From Kiritimatiellia bacterium (GTDB lineage: Bacteria > Verrucomicrobiota > Kiritimatiellia > RFP12 > UBA1067), in NCBI GenBank assembly GCA_017454745.1, contig JAFTCL010000045.1, positions 1 through 44,045 of the forward strand: a stretch of 44,045 nt of DNA, read 5' to 3'. A program made the position numbers and the translations under genes. Numbering within the stretch: the first letter of the stretch is position 1; each line of letters starts with the position of its first letter. The notes below the pieces were generated by a model, which worked only from the letters and a program-made list of their open reading frames with translations, made no database searches and was not told where the DNA came from. This document shows positions 18,048-27,900 of this stretch, in pieces.

Positions 18048-18635
18048 ATGAGTGATTTTACGACCGATAATCTTGCCGCGGCTTTTGCGGAAAACCGAAC
18101 CCGTTTGCTGACACTCATCCAGAAACGGTTGAACCCGATTCTTTTAAAGCGCATATCCCACGAGGATGTATTGCAGGAAGCCTATTCAGCGGCGGCAAAA
18201 CGAATTGCATATTTCGCGTCAAATCCGGAAGTGCCGATTTACTTCAAATTGCGGACAATGCTTTTGCAGACATTGACCGATCTGGAACGCCGGCACCTTC
18301 AAGCCGAAGGCCGTGACGCCTACCGGGAAGTTACGGTCGCCGACAATACGGACGATACCGAACCCGGTGCCTTCTCTTGGGACCAATTCGCCGCCGACGT
18401 CACTTCGCCGATTTCCCGCGTCGACCGTGACGAACGCCACGAACTCCTCCGCAAAGCAATTGACGGGCTTGCCGAACACGACCGGCAGATTCTGTTGCTG
18501 CGACACTTTGACGGCATGGGCAATGCCGAGTGTGCTGCGGTATTGGGTATTGCCCCCAAAGCCGCATCCATCCGGTACGTCCGAGCCTTGGAACACCTCC
18601 AAAAGAAACTGGCGGAACTGTCGTGCTTCCAGTAA
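18048..18635 (+). CDS. ECF-like RNA polymerase sigma-70 family factor
   Basis: About 195 residues. Region 2 is seen around HEDVLQEAYSAAAKRIAYF and region 4 around LAEHDRQILLLRHFDGMGNA followed by the helix-turn-helix AAVLGIAPKAASIRYVRAL. It would direct RNA polymerase to a specific gene set. I place the start at 18048 (MSDFTTDN) because an upstream in-frame ATG at 18027 lies before the -10 box. A Ser/Thr kinase follows after 15 nt with no anti-sigma gene, which matches the kinase-associated ECF groups described in Planctomycetes, where phosphorylation is thought to control the sigma factor. Confidence 0.85.
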   Translation: MSDFTTDNLAAAFAENRTRLLTLIQKRLNPILLKRISHEDVLQEAYSAAAKRIAYFASNPEVPIYFKLRTMLLQTLTDLERRHLQAEGRDAYREVTVADNTDDTEPGAFSWDQFAADVTSPISRVDRDERHELLRKAIDGLAEHDRQILLLRHFDGMGNAECAAVLGIAPKAASIRYVRALEHLQKKLAELSCFQ

Positions 18636-18650
18636 CGGTTACAGGTTGAT

Positions 18651-19886
18651 ATGGGAAACGATGAGACGCTGATGATGAACGATGGCCTACGAGCGTTGGC
18701 GGCTGAACTCGACGCAATGGCCGGCAACGGCAGCGGTTTCCCGGAATCAACAATTCCGTCGTTTCCGCTGATCGACTTTCAGTTGCTCGCGCCCTTGGGT
18801 CGCGGCGGAATGGGAACGGTTTATCGGGCGAGACAGCAATCGCTCAATCGGCTGGTCGCGATAAAGATTCTTGACGACACGCTGGGGCGCAATCCCGAAC
18901 AACGTGACCGGTTCATACAGGAATCGCGTACAGTTGCGAGTCTTCATCATCCTAACATCGTCCACGTCTATTCCGCCGGCCAGTCTAACGGGCACTGTTA
19001 TTTTGCCATGGAATTGGTGAATGGTCACACTTCAGACTCGCATACCTTCGCCTCGATCCGAGAATTGGCGATCTTTGCCCGACATAGCGCCGAAGCGCTG
19101 GCGTACGCCCATCGGTGCGGAGTGATCCACCGCGATGTAAAACCTTCCAACATCCTGATCGGCGATGACGGAACGGTGAAACTGAGCGATTTCGGACTCT
19201 CCTGCTTGGCCGATAACTCCAGCCCGGACAACAGCGGCACCCGCCGGTTCATGGCGCCGGAACGGTTGGACGGTGCCACCGCCACGCAAGCCAGCGATCA
19301 ATACGCGCTTGGCGTAACGCTGCTTGATCTCGCGGCGAACAATTTGCGCAAAAGCGCGCAACCGGATGCCGACTTTTCAGCGATTCTTGACAAAGCCACG
19401 GCGCAAAACCCCGCCGACCGTTATGCGGATATGGACGATTTCCTCGCCGATGTGCACCGTTTTCTCGCCTGCGAACCAGTTGCGGCGCGCCGAACACCGC
19501 CTTTACGCAGGATGGCTCTCTTCGCCAAACGCAATCCTCTGGCTGCCGCAAGTATCGCGGTGGCAGGTATTTGCATGGCGGGGTTCATCTCCGCTTTGGC
19601 GGTCGGATACGCCCGAACCCGTAATGCGCTGAATGCGACACGACAGGAAGCTGCACAAGCCGCTCAGGCTTTGGCGACGGCCTTAACCGCAATCGAACGC
19701 GGCGAAACCGATCCCCGCGACGCGGAACTCAGCCGGGCGCTAACATTGGCGGAGTCATTGGCGGAACGCTTTCCTGAAGACGAAACGATAAAAAACGCCG
19801 TTGAAACCCTTCGGGATGCGCGAGACCGCCATGCCGTTTTTCCAATACGCCCCCCGCTGCGCCGCAAATCCCGTCGCACCCCGTAG
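18651..19886 (+). CDS. membrane-anchored Ser/Thr protein kinase
   Basis: A 411-residue Hanks-type kinase. Glycine loop LGRGGMGTVY (about 45-54), lysine in VAIKIL, catalytic HRDVKPSN, metal-binding DFG, and MAPE are all present, so it should be active. The C-terminal lobe is shortened after DQYALGVTLLDLA. A single membrane span follows (about 300-322, AAASIAVAGICMAGFISALAVG), then a short coiled-coil-like extracytoplasmic tail. Lying directly behind the sigma factor gene, it is the likely regulator of that factor. The start is uncertain because no good ribosome site is visible; ATGs at 18651 and about 18672 are both possible. Confidence 0.88.
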   Translation: MGNDETLMMNDGLRALAAELDAMAGNGSGFPESTIPSFPLIDFQLLAPLGRGGMGTVYRARQQSLNRLVAIKILDDTLGRNPEQRDRFIQESRTVASLHHPNIVHVYSAGQSNGHCYFAMELVNGHTSDSHTFASIRELAIFARHSAEALAYAHRCGVIHRDVKPSNILIGDDGTVKLSDFGLSCLADNSSPDNSGTRRFMAPERLDGATATQASDQYALGVTLLDLAANNLRKSAQPDADFSAILDKATAQNPADRYADMDDFLADVHRFLACEPVAARRTPPLRRMALFAKRNPLAAASIAVAGICMAGFISALAVGYARTRNALNATRQEAAQAAQALATALTAIERGETDPRDAELSRALTLAESLAERFPEDETIKNAVETLRDARDRHAVFPIRPPLRRKSRRTP

Positions 19887-19920
19887 TCTTCATAAAGTCC
19901 GACATGATAAAGGAAGTAAA

Positions 19921-21207
19921 ATGCCACACTCATTGCTTATCAAAAACGCAAAGCTTAACGGTACGCCAACCGACGCTTTGATTGTAAACGGCGTTTTCCA
20001 AACCATCGCGTCCAACATCTCGGCGGCGGACGGCATTCCCGCCATTGATGCCGGAGGCATGGTTCTGGCACCGGCTTTTTACAACGGCCACACCCACGCC
20101 GCCATGACCCTGCTGCGCGGCTACGCGGACGACATGGAGCTGTTCAGCTGGCTCCACGACTGCATTTGGCCGGCCGAAGCCAAACTGGATTCCGATCTGG
20201 TTTACCACGGAACCAGACTGGCGATCCTTGAAATGATCAAAACCGGCACCGTATTTTTCAACGATATGTACTGGCTGGCTCCCGCCACGATCAGGGCGGT
20301 GGACGAAATGGGCGCTCGGGCGGCGATAGGCAGGATTTTCACCGATGGCAGCGACGGTAAACTGCGGGCTGACATGCTGGAAAACGCTAAGCAATCCGAA
20401 GCGGAATTGGACGCCTGCGGCGGTACCGGGCGAATCCGTCTCACCTACGCTCCTCATGCCGTTTACACGGTATCCCCTAAATCGCTCGAATGGATTGCCG
20501 AACAAGCCAGACATGATTGCGCAACAGTGCATATCCACGCTTCCGAAACCGCCAAAGAGGTGTCCGATTGCATTACGGCCAACGGTTGTACGCCGATTGC
20601 GCTTTTAGCCCGCTGCGGGATTCTGGGCGACAAAACCATTCTGGCGCATGGGGTGCATCTGAATGATGATGACATCAAACTGATCCGCGAAAGCGGCGCC
20701 ACCATCGTGCACAACCCCTGCTCCAACTACAAACTGTGTTCCGGGCAGTTCCATTATCGCAAGGTTAAGGAACTGGGCGGCTGCCGGGTTGTTCTAGGGA
20801 CGGACGGCAACGCCTCAAACAACAATCTCTCCATGTTCGACGAAATGAAACTCGCGGCATTGTCCGCCAAGCTTGAGAGCGGCGACCCGTCCTGCGCCCC
20901 GGCGGCGGACGTTTGGCGCATGGCCACGGCGGATGCCGCCGCCGCCTTCGGCATCAAAGGCGGGGTCATTGCCGAAGGTTATGTCGGGGACGCGCTGCTG
21001 CTGGACAATTACGCAGTACAAATGTGCCCGGAATACAATTTGGCGGCCAATGTGGTCTATTCTTGCGACACCTCGTGCGTAGACACGGTGATTTGCGACG
21101 GTCGCGTTCTGATGCGGCACCGCCGGGTGGAACATGAAACGGAAATCATCGCCGCCGCGCAGGAAGCCGCCCATCGGTTTACCGCATCTTCAAAACACAC
21201 CTACTAA
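19921..21207 (+). CDS. mtaD: 5-methylthioadenosine/S-adenosylhomocysteine deaminase
   Basis: A 428-residue cytosolic amidohydrolase, normal length for MtaD. The metal ligands are in NGHTHAAM (His57, His59), HIHASET, LAHGVHL and GTDGNASNNN, and MTLLRGYADD is typical of this branch. It deaminates MTA or SAH to the inosyl compounds in methionine salvage. The ATG at 19921 has AAAGGAAG upstream and gives the expected N-terminus; the open frame extends further upstream only inside the kinase gene. Its stop overlaps the stop of the convergent gene by 3-4 bases. Confidence 0.9.
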   Translation: MPHSLLIKNAKLNGTPTDALIVNGVFQTIASNISAADGIPAIDAGGMVLAPAFYNGHTHAAMTLLRGYADDMELFSWLHDCIWPAEAKLDSDLVYHGTRLAILEMIKTGTVFFNDMYWLAPATIRAVDEMGARAAIGRIFTDGSDGKLRADMLENAKQSEAELDACGGTGRIRLTYAPHAVYTVSPKSLEWIAEQARHDCATVHIHASETAKEVSDCITANGCTPIALLARCGILGDKTILAHGVHLNDDDIKLIRESGATIVHNPCSNYKLCSGQFHYRKVKELGGCRVVLGTDGNASNNNLSMFDEMKLAALSAKLESGDPSCAPAADVWRMATADAAAAFGIKGGVIAEGYVGDALLLDNYAVQMCPEYNLAANVVYSCDTSCVDTVICDGRVLMRHRRVEHETEIIAAAQEAAHRFTASSKHTY

Positions 21208-21782
21208 CGGAATTGTACTTGCAATCCGTTATTAAAGTACCGGACCGTGAGGCGTTCGCTTTGCGGTTCAACACCTCTGGTGTCCAGTCGCGCCATATTC
21301 CAATTCTTTGAAAAGATCCAGCGCGGCAACGGTTGACCATCCATTTCGAAAATGTCAGTTCCATCCGATCCAATCGTCACGCCTACCGGATTCCCCAAAG
21401 AGTCAAGTTGCACCGAAAATGACAACGATTTTCGTATCGGCAGATTGTCAGCCACAACCGCCAGCGATGCGTCAAACCCCGCATGATCCAGAACCCATTT
21501 TCCGCAATCCCAACCCAAAGCGATCCCAATTTCGGCTGCCGAAAGTTTTCCATCGCAATCTTCATCTTTTCCAAGCGAAACCACGACACTATTGGTAGTC
21601 GAAGCATTCAACGTCAGGGAGAGATTAAATTCGCGCTTACCGGAATGCCACACGCTGATGGGCGCATTGGTTGTCGCCCCGCCCTGAATACCATAAGGAA
21701 TCTCCAGCGGCCCCAATTCCAACGCCGCGTTTGCGATAATCACAAATGACATAAAAACCGCCACTCCGATCTTTAAACGCAT
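21204..21782 (-). CDS. small secreted protein with an EF-hand-like loop
   Basis: A 192-residue protein with a signal peptide (about 1-19, ending IIANA). The loop DEDCDGKLSAAE (about 79-90) fits the EF-hand/dockerin calcium loop with Asp at 1, 3 and 5 and Glu at 12. The rest is beta-rich and not recognised. The Shine-Dalgarno AAAAGGAGAAG lies inside the end of the upstream paralog gene, which it overlaps by 10 nt, so the two are translationally coupled. It is the last gene of the long minus-strand run and meets the MtaD gene tail to tail. Confidence 0.65.
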   Translation of the reverse strand: MRLKIGVAVFMSFVIIANAALELGPLEIPYGIQGGATTNAPISVWHSGKREFNLSLTLNASTTNSVVVSLGKDEDCDGKLSAAEIGIALGWDCGKWVLDHAGFDASLAVVADNLPIRKSLSFSVQLDSLGNPVGVTIGSDGTDIFEMDGQPLPRWIFSKNWNMARLDTRGVEPQSERLTVRYFNNGLQVQFR

Positions 21783-22783
21783 TTTCTTCTCCTTTTACTC
21801 AAGAAAATCGCAACCGCCGACAATGCCGCGACTGCCGACAATACCACTGTAACTTTTGCCATGGCTCGAATCCGTCGTTGTTGCGGAGTAATGCCGAGTA
21901 TTGACTCTTCGTAACTTATGAATGGCCCGTAAGTTCGCGGAACATAACGGAGCGGCTTGACCTCTGCGTCCTCGTTAAAACACTCGTTCATCTTTTCATC
22001 GAATACAGGCTGCAATGCCTTGGTTTCACGTTCAGTCAACGGGGTATCCTTAAAACGTTTAGCAAAGTCGCGCCGGAACTGCGATTTCGCGTAGGTGTTA
22101 TCCAAATATTTGAAAATGTCGTCAAGGGCAACAAACATAAACTTGGAATTTTCCAGCATAGCCACATCTTTTAATGCGGCGACCATTGCCGTCCGCTTCT
22201 CAACTGGCGCCCATCTTGCCGACGCTTTTATTCTCGAATACATAAAAGATCTAATTTTCACGGGTTGGTCAATATAATCTGCAATTTTCATGATAACTTT
22301 GGCCACATCTCTATTGTCAACTGCTATCAAATGAGTATAAAAAGCTCCAGCCCGAACATCCAATTCTTCTGTGCTGTCGGTATAAATGCTATAAAACATT
22401 TTATAGTCATTGCTATCAGCACAAAAAGACATAAACATTAAAATCCGCTTTTTCCCAACAATGGCAACTTGGTAATCATCTCTGCTAAAATCTTTTGTTT
22501 TACACATATTATCCATATCTCCATAAACCTGCATCAGCGCACGATGGAGTTTATTGCGGTCAATTTTCATCAATTGAAGCCACTGGTAAACGTAATCCCT
22601 TCCGAATCCGTCACGGCATAAGCAGAAATTCCGGAAACAATCCACCAGCTCGTCATAGGAAAATTCCCGGTAGGTTTCCGAGTCAATGTAAAGGGTATGG
22701 GTAAGCCTTGCCTCGTTACCGTGTAACAAACCAGCAAAAAAACAACACACGCATAACGCCGAAACAATCGTCGACATTTTCAT
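21773..22783 (-). CDS. membrane-anchored secreted paralog A
   Basis: A 336-residue protein of unknown family. It has a signal peptide (about 1-22), a mostly helical ectodomain and a C-terminal membrane span with a basic tail (FLSKRRRKCV), so it should be anchored with its body outside the cytoplasm. Its first 90 residues (LTHTLYIDSETYREFSYDEL, LCRDGFGRDYVYQWLQLMK) nearly match paralog C, while its membrane region differs from B and C. The conserved box before the anchor includes LRYVPRTYGPFISY and ESILGITP. GGAGG lies 7-8 nt before the ATG. The middle section is the most variable and resembles HEAT-like helices, but this is weak. Confidence 0.7.
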   Translation of the reverse strand: MKMSTIVSALCVCCFFAGLLHGNEARLTHTLYIDSETYREFSYDELVDCFRNFCLCRDGFGRDYVYQWLQLMKIDRNKLHRALMQVYGDMDNMCKTKDFSRDDYQVAIVGKKRILMFMSFCADSNDYKMFYSIYTDSTEELDVRAGAFYTHLIAVDNRDVAKVIMKIADYIDQPVKIRSFMYSRIKASARWAPVEKRTAMVAALKDVAMLENSKFMFVALDDIFKYLDNTYAKSQFRRDFAKRFKDTPLTERETKALQPVFDEKMNECFNEDAEVKPLRYVPRTYGPFISYEESILGITPQQRRIRAMAKVTVVLSAVAALSAVAIFLSKRRRKCV

Positions 22784-22830
22784 TCAAATATCCTCCGGTT
22801 TATGCTGTCTTTACGCATATTGTGATTCCG

Positions 22831-23850
22831 TTACCGGTTTTTCCTCCGTTTCGATGCGAAACAAACAATAACCGCCGCCATGACCGCAACAACGGCGGCA
22901 GACGCCGCGACCCTTGCCAACGTGCGGATCTGCCGCTGCTGCGGAGTAATGCCGAGTATAGATTCGTCGTAACTTATGAATGGACCATAAGTTCGTGGAA
23001 CATAACGAAGCGGCTTGACCTCAGCGTCCTCGTTGAAACACTCGTTCATAGCTTCATCAAAATACTCATTAACTTTACCCTTAATTTCATTTTCATTAAA
23101 AGGAGTTTCTAAGAAATGTTGGATAAAATCACGTCTAAACTGCGATTTGGCGTATGTATTGTCATGACACTTAAAATAACTATCAAGCTTGACAAACATA
23201 AATTTTGAATCCTCTTGCATACAACCTTTCTTTAATGCATCAATAATGATTTTCCGTTTTTCTGGCATGACCCATCTTGCCGCAAGATTAATATTATAAT
23301 AAATAGAAGACTTATGGTTCCCACGCAGCCCGGAAATATTACCATATATGCCGTCAATAACCGCAGGGATTCCGTCATTGTCAACCGACAACAAATGAGC
23401 AAACATGGCTGCAGTACGCACCTCCAGATTCTCCGTTGGATTACTATAAATCGCAACAAAACTTGCCCCGTCATCATTACTTGAACAAAAAGACAGAAAC
23501 AGCATCATAAGCCTTTTCCCTTTTGCATACCTATGACGGTCTTCCTTACTGGTACTCTCGGATTTTTCTGATGAATCCATATTATTATATACCGTTGCCG
23601 CTGCACGATGAATTTTCTTTTTGTTAATCCGCATCCGCATCAACCATTGATAAATATTGTTAATATAAAGATCTGACTTATTCTTGGCGATATCCTCAAG
23701 AAAATCAACAAGTTCATTATAAGAAAATGTCCTATACTCATTTGTGTCTAATTTTACCTCCGGCATATCATATATCCTATGACCGTATGACGTGCCAGCA
23801 ACAACCAAAAAGTATATAATCACACATACAACAACCATTACCTTCTTCAT
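22831..23850 (-). CDS. membrane-anchored secreted paralog B
   Basis: A 339-residue relative of A and C with the same plan: signal peptide (about 1-23), helical body, conserved C-terminal box (AMNECFNEDAEVKPLRYVPR), membrane span and basic tail (FASKRRKNR). Its last 80 residues are almost identical to C, but its N-terminal half has diverged strongly and is visibly AT-rich. It is preceded and followed by 47-nt spacers that are near copies of each other. Function is unknown. The repeated architecture argues for a real, expressed gene rather than a decaying one. Confidence 0.7.
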   Translation of the reverse strand: MKKVMVVVCVIIYFLVVAGTSYGHRIYDMPEVKLDTNEYRTFSYNELVDFLEDIAKNKSDLYINNIYQWLMRMRINKKKIHRAAATVYNNMDSSEKSESTSKEDRHRYAKGKRLMMLFLSFCSSNDDGASFVAIYSNPTENLEVRTAAMFAHLLSVDNDGIPAVIDGIYGNISGLRGNHKSSIYYNINLAARWVMPEKRKIIIDALKKGCMQEDSKFMFVKLDSYFKCHDNTYAKSQFRRDFIQHFLETPFNENEIKGKVNEYFDEAMNECFNEDAEVKPLRYVPRTYGPFISYDESILGITPQQRQIRTLARVAASAAVVAVMAAVIVCFASKRRKNR

Positions 23851-23897
23851 TCAAATATCCTCCGGCTGATTCTTTCTTTGCGCATATTGTGATTCCG

Positions 23898-24911
23898 TTA
23901 TCGGTTTTTCCTTCGTTTCGACACAAAACAAACTATAACCGCCGCCATGACCGCAACAACGGCGGCATACACCGCAACCCTTGCCAACGTGCGGATCCGC
24001 CGCTGCCGCGGAGTGATGCCGAGTATAGATTCGTCATAACTTATGAATGGGCCATAAGTTCGTGGAACATAACGAAGCGGCTTGACCTCAGCGTCCTCGT
24101 TGAAACACTCGTTCATAGCTTCATCAAATTCGTCTTTAATTTTCGCACTAATTTCCTTTTCACTGAAAGGCGTTACAAGAAACTGTTTGATAAAATCACG
24201 CCGGAACTGCGATTTGGCATAAGAGTTATCCAAACATTTAAAAATATCGTCAAGCACACCAAACATAAATTTTGAATCCTCATGTACACACACTTCTTTT
24301 AAGGCATCAACAATAGCCACTCGTTTTTCCATTGTTGTCCACAGTGAAACTTCTTGAACATCAAGGTACATCAAATGTCTAGAATGAACATTCCCTCTAG
24401 AAATATCTGGAATATTTCCAACAATCAATTTGATTTTATTAGTATCAGCAGATAATAAACGAGCAAATACCGCATTAACCCGGACTCTTAAATCTTCAGC
24501 CGGGTTAGAATAAATTTTTGTTAACATTTCAGCGTCATTATCATCAACACAGAATCCCAAAAACAGCAATAATCGACGTTTACCAATTACAGCAGTATGT
24601 GATTTTTCAACATTGGCATCAGCCGATGCCGCTAAAGCACACATATCTCCATAAACCTGCATCAGCGCACGATGGAGTTTATTACGGTCAAGTTTCATCA
24701 ATTGAAGCCACTGGTAAACGTAATCCCTTCCGAATCCGTCACGGCATAAGCAAAAATTCCGGAAACAATCCACCAGCTCGTCATAGGAAAATTCTTGATA
24801 GGTTACCGAGTCAATGTAAAGGGTATGGGTAAGCCTTGCCTCGTTACCATGAGACAAAACAGTGGAGAAACAGCTCGCACATAACGCTATAAAAAACGCA
24901 ACTTTACTCAT
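23898..24911 (-). CDS. membrane-anchored secreted paralog C
   Basis: A 337-residue protein with signal peptide (about 1-22), helical ectodomain, conserved box and C-terminal span with basic tail (FVSKRRKNR). It combines the N-terminal type of A with the C-terminal type of B, so it is a natural hinge in the history of the three copies. The start codon overlaps the stop of the metzincin protein (ATGA at 24908-24911), and its GGAGG ribosome site lies inside that gene's last codons. This coupling ties the paralogs to the metzincin protein. Confidence 0.7.
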   Translation of the reverse strand: MSKVAFFIALCASCFSTVLSHGNEARLTHTLYIDSVTYQEFSYDELVDCFRNFCLCRDGFGRDYVYQWLQLMKLDRNKLHRALMQVYGDMCALAASADANVEKSHTAVIGKRRLLLFLGFCVDDNDAEMLTKIYSNPAEDLRVRVNAVFARLLSADTNKIKLIVGNIPDISRGNVHSRHLMYLDVQEVSLWTTMEKRVAIVDALKEVCVHEDSKFMFGVLDDIFKCLDNSYAKSQFRRDFIKQFLVTPFSEKEISAKIKDEFDEAMNECFNEDAEVKPLRYVPRTYGPFISYDESILGITPRQRRIRTLARVAVYAAVVAVMAAVIVCFVSKRRKNR

Positions 24912-27900
24912 TCAAAAATCCTCCGGTTTATGCTGTCTAGGCCAATGTTTCTAATAACGAAATCCAACCCGTTGGTTATCGAAGCCCCATGGATTCCTTT
25001 TATCGGAATATCACAACTTTCATCTGTTGAATAACCGTGCATAAGGGTTTTCGATATCACATTAGAATTACAAATTCCATAAGGGATGTAATTCACTTGG
25101 GAATTACCTCCACTCCAGTTTTTAATTCCTAACGAATTTACATTTGGGCGCAATGACATAAATTCTGATCTACCAATATAGATATCATCTAAACCAAGTG
25201 CATGACCAAGTTCGTGAGCCATAACTCGCCCAGGGTTCGGAGCATAAACACATACCGCTAATCCATAATAATCTATTTCAGAAGGATTAAAAGTATTATA
25301 AATCGTTATACCTTCAGCATCATCCCACAAAAATGACAAACAATAGATTTCAAAAGCATTTATAGCAGTTGTATAAGCAAATATGTTTGTTATTGAATTA
25401 TTATCTATTAATTCCCAATGATCCCTAACCTCTGCCCACCCGACGTATTCAACTTCGCTTTTAGTAAACCGTATCGCGGCTTGTTCATAAATCGTATTGA
25501 CAGTATCTACCCATCGATCAATCTCACTTTCTGTGATTAAATATTGTCCTTCCGAATCCATCGGCACATAAAAATTCAAAGGAATAGTCTTGACAGCAAG
25601 AACCTTTCCGTACATGTGGGGATGATCTTCCACACCCAACACGTTGCGTAACCGTGCGGTTAACATGAACTCTCCTTCGGTAATGCCGGTAACTACAGCC
25701 GAACGCTGGTGGTCGTTTTCCTCCGGGCCATCCGCCACAGCCGCCGAACTGCCGGAGATTTCCCACCCAATGTCAACTCGGTGCCTGTTTGGTTTGCATT
25801 CCAACCGGTAATACCCGTTGCCGCCAATGGCTACTGCCGATGGATTAACTACCCGCCCCCGCCGATTTGTGACGCAACATATCGACTCGAATTCCACCGC
25901 CAATGCATTAAACGCCAGAGCAAATGTTCGCGATATCGGCATATTATCACCGTTAAACGCAAGATCCATACGGCATACACCGTAATTCTGCGCCGCAACC
26001 ATGGCCAATGCCACACCGTCGCAGTCGCAGTACTTCTCACGCCACTCCGCAACCGATATCAAGAATGTGCGAATGTCCCCTTCTAACAACGTATCCCACG
26101 TACGTTCGACACGATTACTTAATGCCAACGTAAATGGTTGTCCCAAAGGACGGGATACCCCTATCGTACCGGTCGGCAAACGGAGGTTGCCGGTATCGAT
26201 GCGCACTGGGACATCAGCTCGGCACAATACATTGGTAACCGGACCTTCGACGGGATTTTCAACAAACGCCATACCCGCGCCCAGCACGGTAATACGCCGC
26301 CTGTAAAACGCTCCATGACGATAATAAGTAAACACCTCCTGATTGTAGTTGGTACTGGCGACGACACCTTCCACCCTGAATCGCCAGCAGCCATTGCCGT
26401 CATCTTCAGTAGTCACTCTAATCCCTGGCGTGACACGAAACACCTCAGCGTCAATTCCGTTTACACCACCACGACCGCAACCGCAGAGTGTACAACGCTC
26501 TGGACTTTCCTCCGACAGAGCGATTGTTTCCAAGAATGCCGAACCTCCAATGACGAGATTGGTCGCCGGGAGGTCGGTGACAGCGTAGTCATTAGTCACA
26601 TTACCGTCAATCCAACGGTCGGGGCAATAACTTGGATCCCAACAATGGCAATCGGGTGACAAGCATGCACACACCATACCATCGCAGTACGGACCGCAAC
26701 CACATCCCCGCGGCGGCGGAGTATTGTCAGGACCGTCGCCACAATCGCCATCGCCCGGATTACAGTCGTGCGCAAAAGTATAATATGCGGATGTGACCTC
26801 AATCCAGCCATCAGGCGGGAAAGCCGAAAGCAAACAATCCACCGGAATATCCGTTCCGCGAGTACCGGCCAAAGCGGTATATTCAATCTGCGGCGTGTAT
26901 TCCGACAAACCAAACGGCCAGCCAAAACGCACTGTACCATTTTCACTTTCTACTCGCAGCGTTCCCGCCCCATGACGGCAAAGATGGCTTGGCATAACCC
27001 GATATGCGGGCATACGCAATGCCCAGGAATCTCCCCAACCGGAAAGTTGCCCCTGCGCAGGCAAAAGGCCGTAAACATTCTCGTGCCGTTCGAATTTTTC
27101 CTCAGGATCACGAATCAACAATGGGTCAAGCGCGTCTATCCGCACATCAGCATACGTGCCGGCTGGCAAAACGGTGCCTGCCGCAAGTATCATCGAGACA
27201 TCGGTGTCGCAAGGGACTGAGACGCCAAAAACCGTGTTAGTATCGGACAGAATTGGGATTATAGCATCACCAATACGTAGTGCCGCACAAGAGTTGGTGT
27301 CCGCACCGTAAAGCCGCGTGGTCACCAAAAACCTTCCCCGTCCCGCAATCTCCGGAGGAATCCCGCCACCCACACTGAAGCCGCGCACAGCTACTAGGTC
27401 ATTGGTAGCCCCAAGGCTAAACCATGCCAACGGGTCTGTTCCGGCGATGACCTCCTCTCCATCCAACAATCCGTCACCGTCGGTGTCTGGGTTACGCGGG
27501 TCGGTACCGCAACGGAACAATTCGTCCGAATCGGTCAACCCGTCGCCGTCAAAGTCGCGATACTCCTTTGCATTCGTCAGCAGGTCGCCGAAAACCACGC
27601 CTTGCAACTCAACACATCCAACACTCTCCAATAATTCGTAAAAATTGTTTGGAAGGAAATATCCGCCCAATGCAACGCCATTGCTCACACAAGACACCGA
27701 CGGATCAACAAGAGCAGTTCGATATCCGGCAGATACGCCTTGTAACCCAAAACGGTAAATAAAACGCCCTCTGCCACCAAAACAACATTGCGCCGAGACG
27801 GCCCGATTGGTGTCCCACTCATGCAGAGCGTTCTCCCATGTAAACGTTAAATTGGTTGGTGACACAGTCGCCCACCAGCGGCTGGTAACCGCAGCGACAG

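Noticed and set aside
23889..24275. Plus-strand open frames opposite the paralogs (22708-23112, 23889-24275)
   Set aside because: They are antisense shadows of the conserved C-terminal box and look alike only because the paralogs are alike.
21773..24911. C-terminal span plus basic tail of the paralogs as a PEP-CTERM or LPXTG sorting signal
   Set aside because: The anchor layout is similar, but no conserved short motif such as PEP or LPXTG precedes the span.
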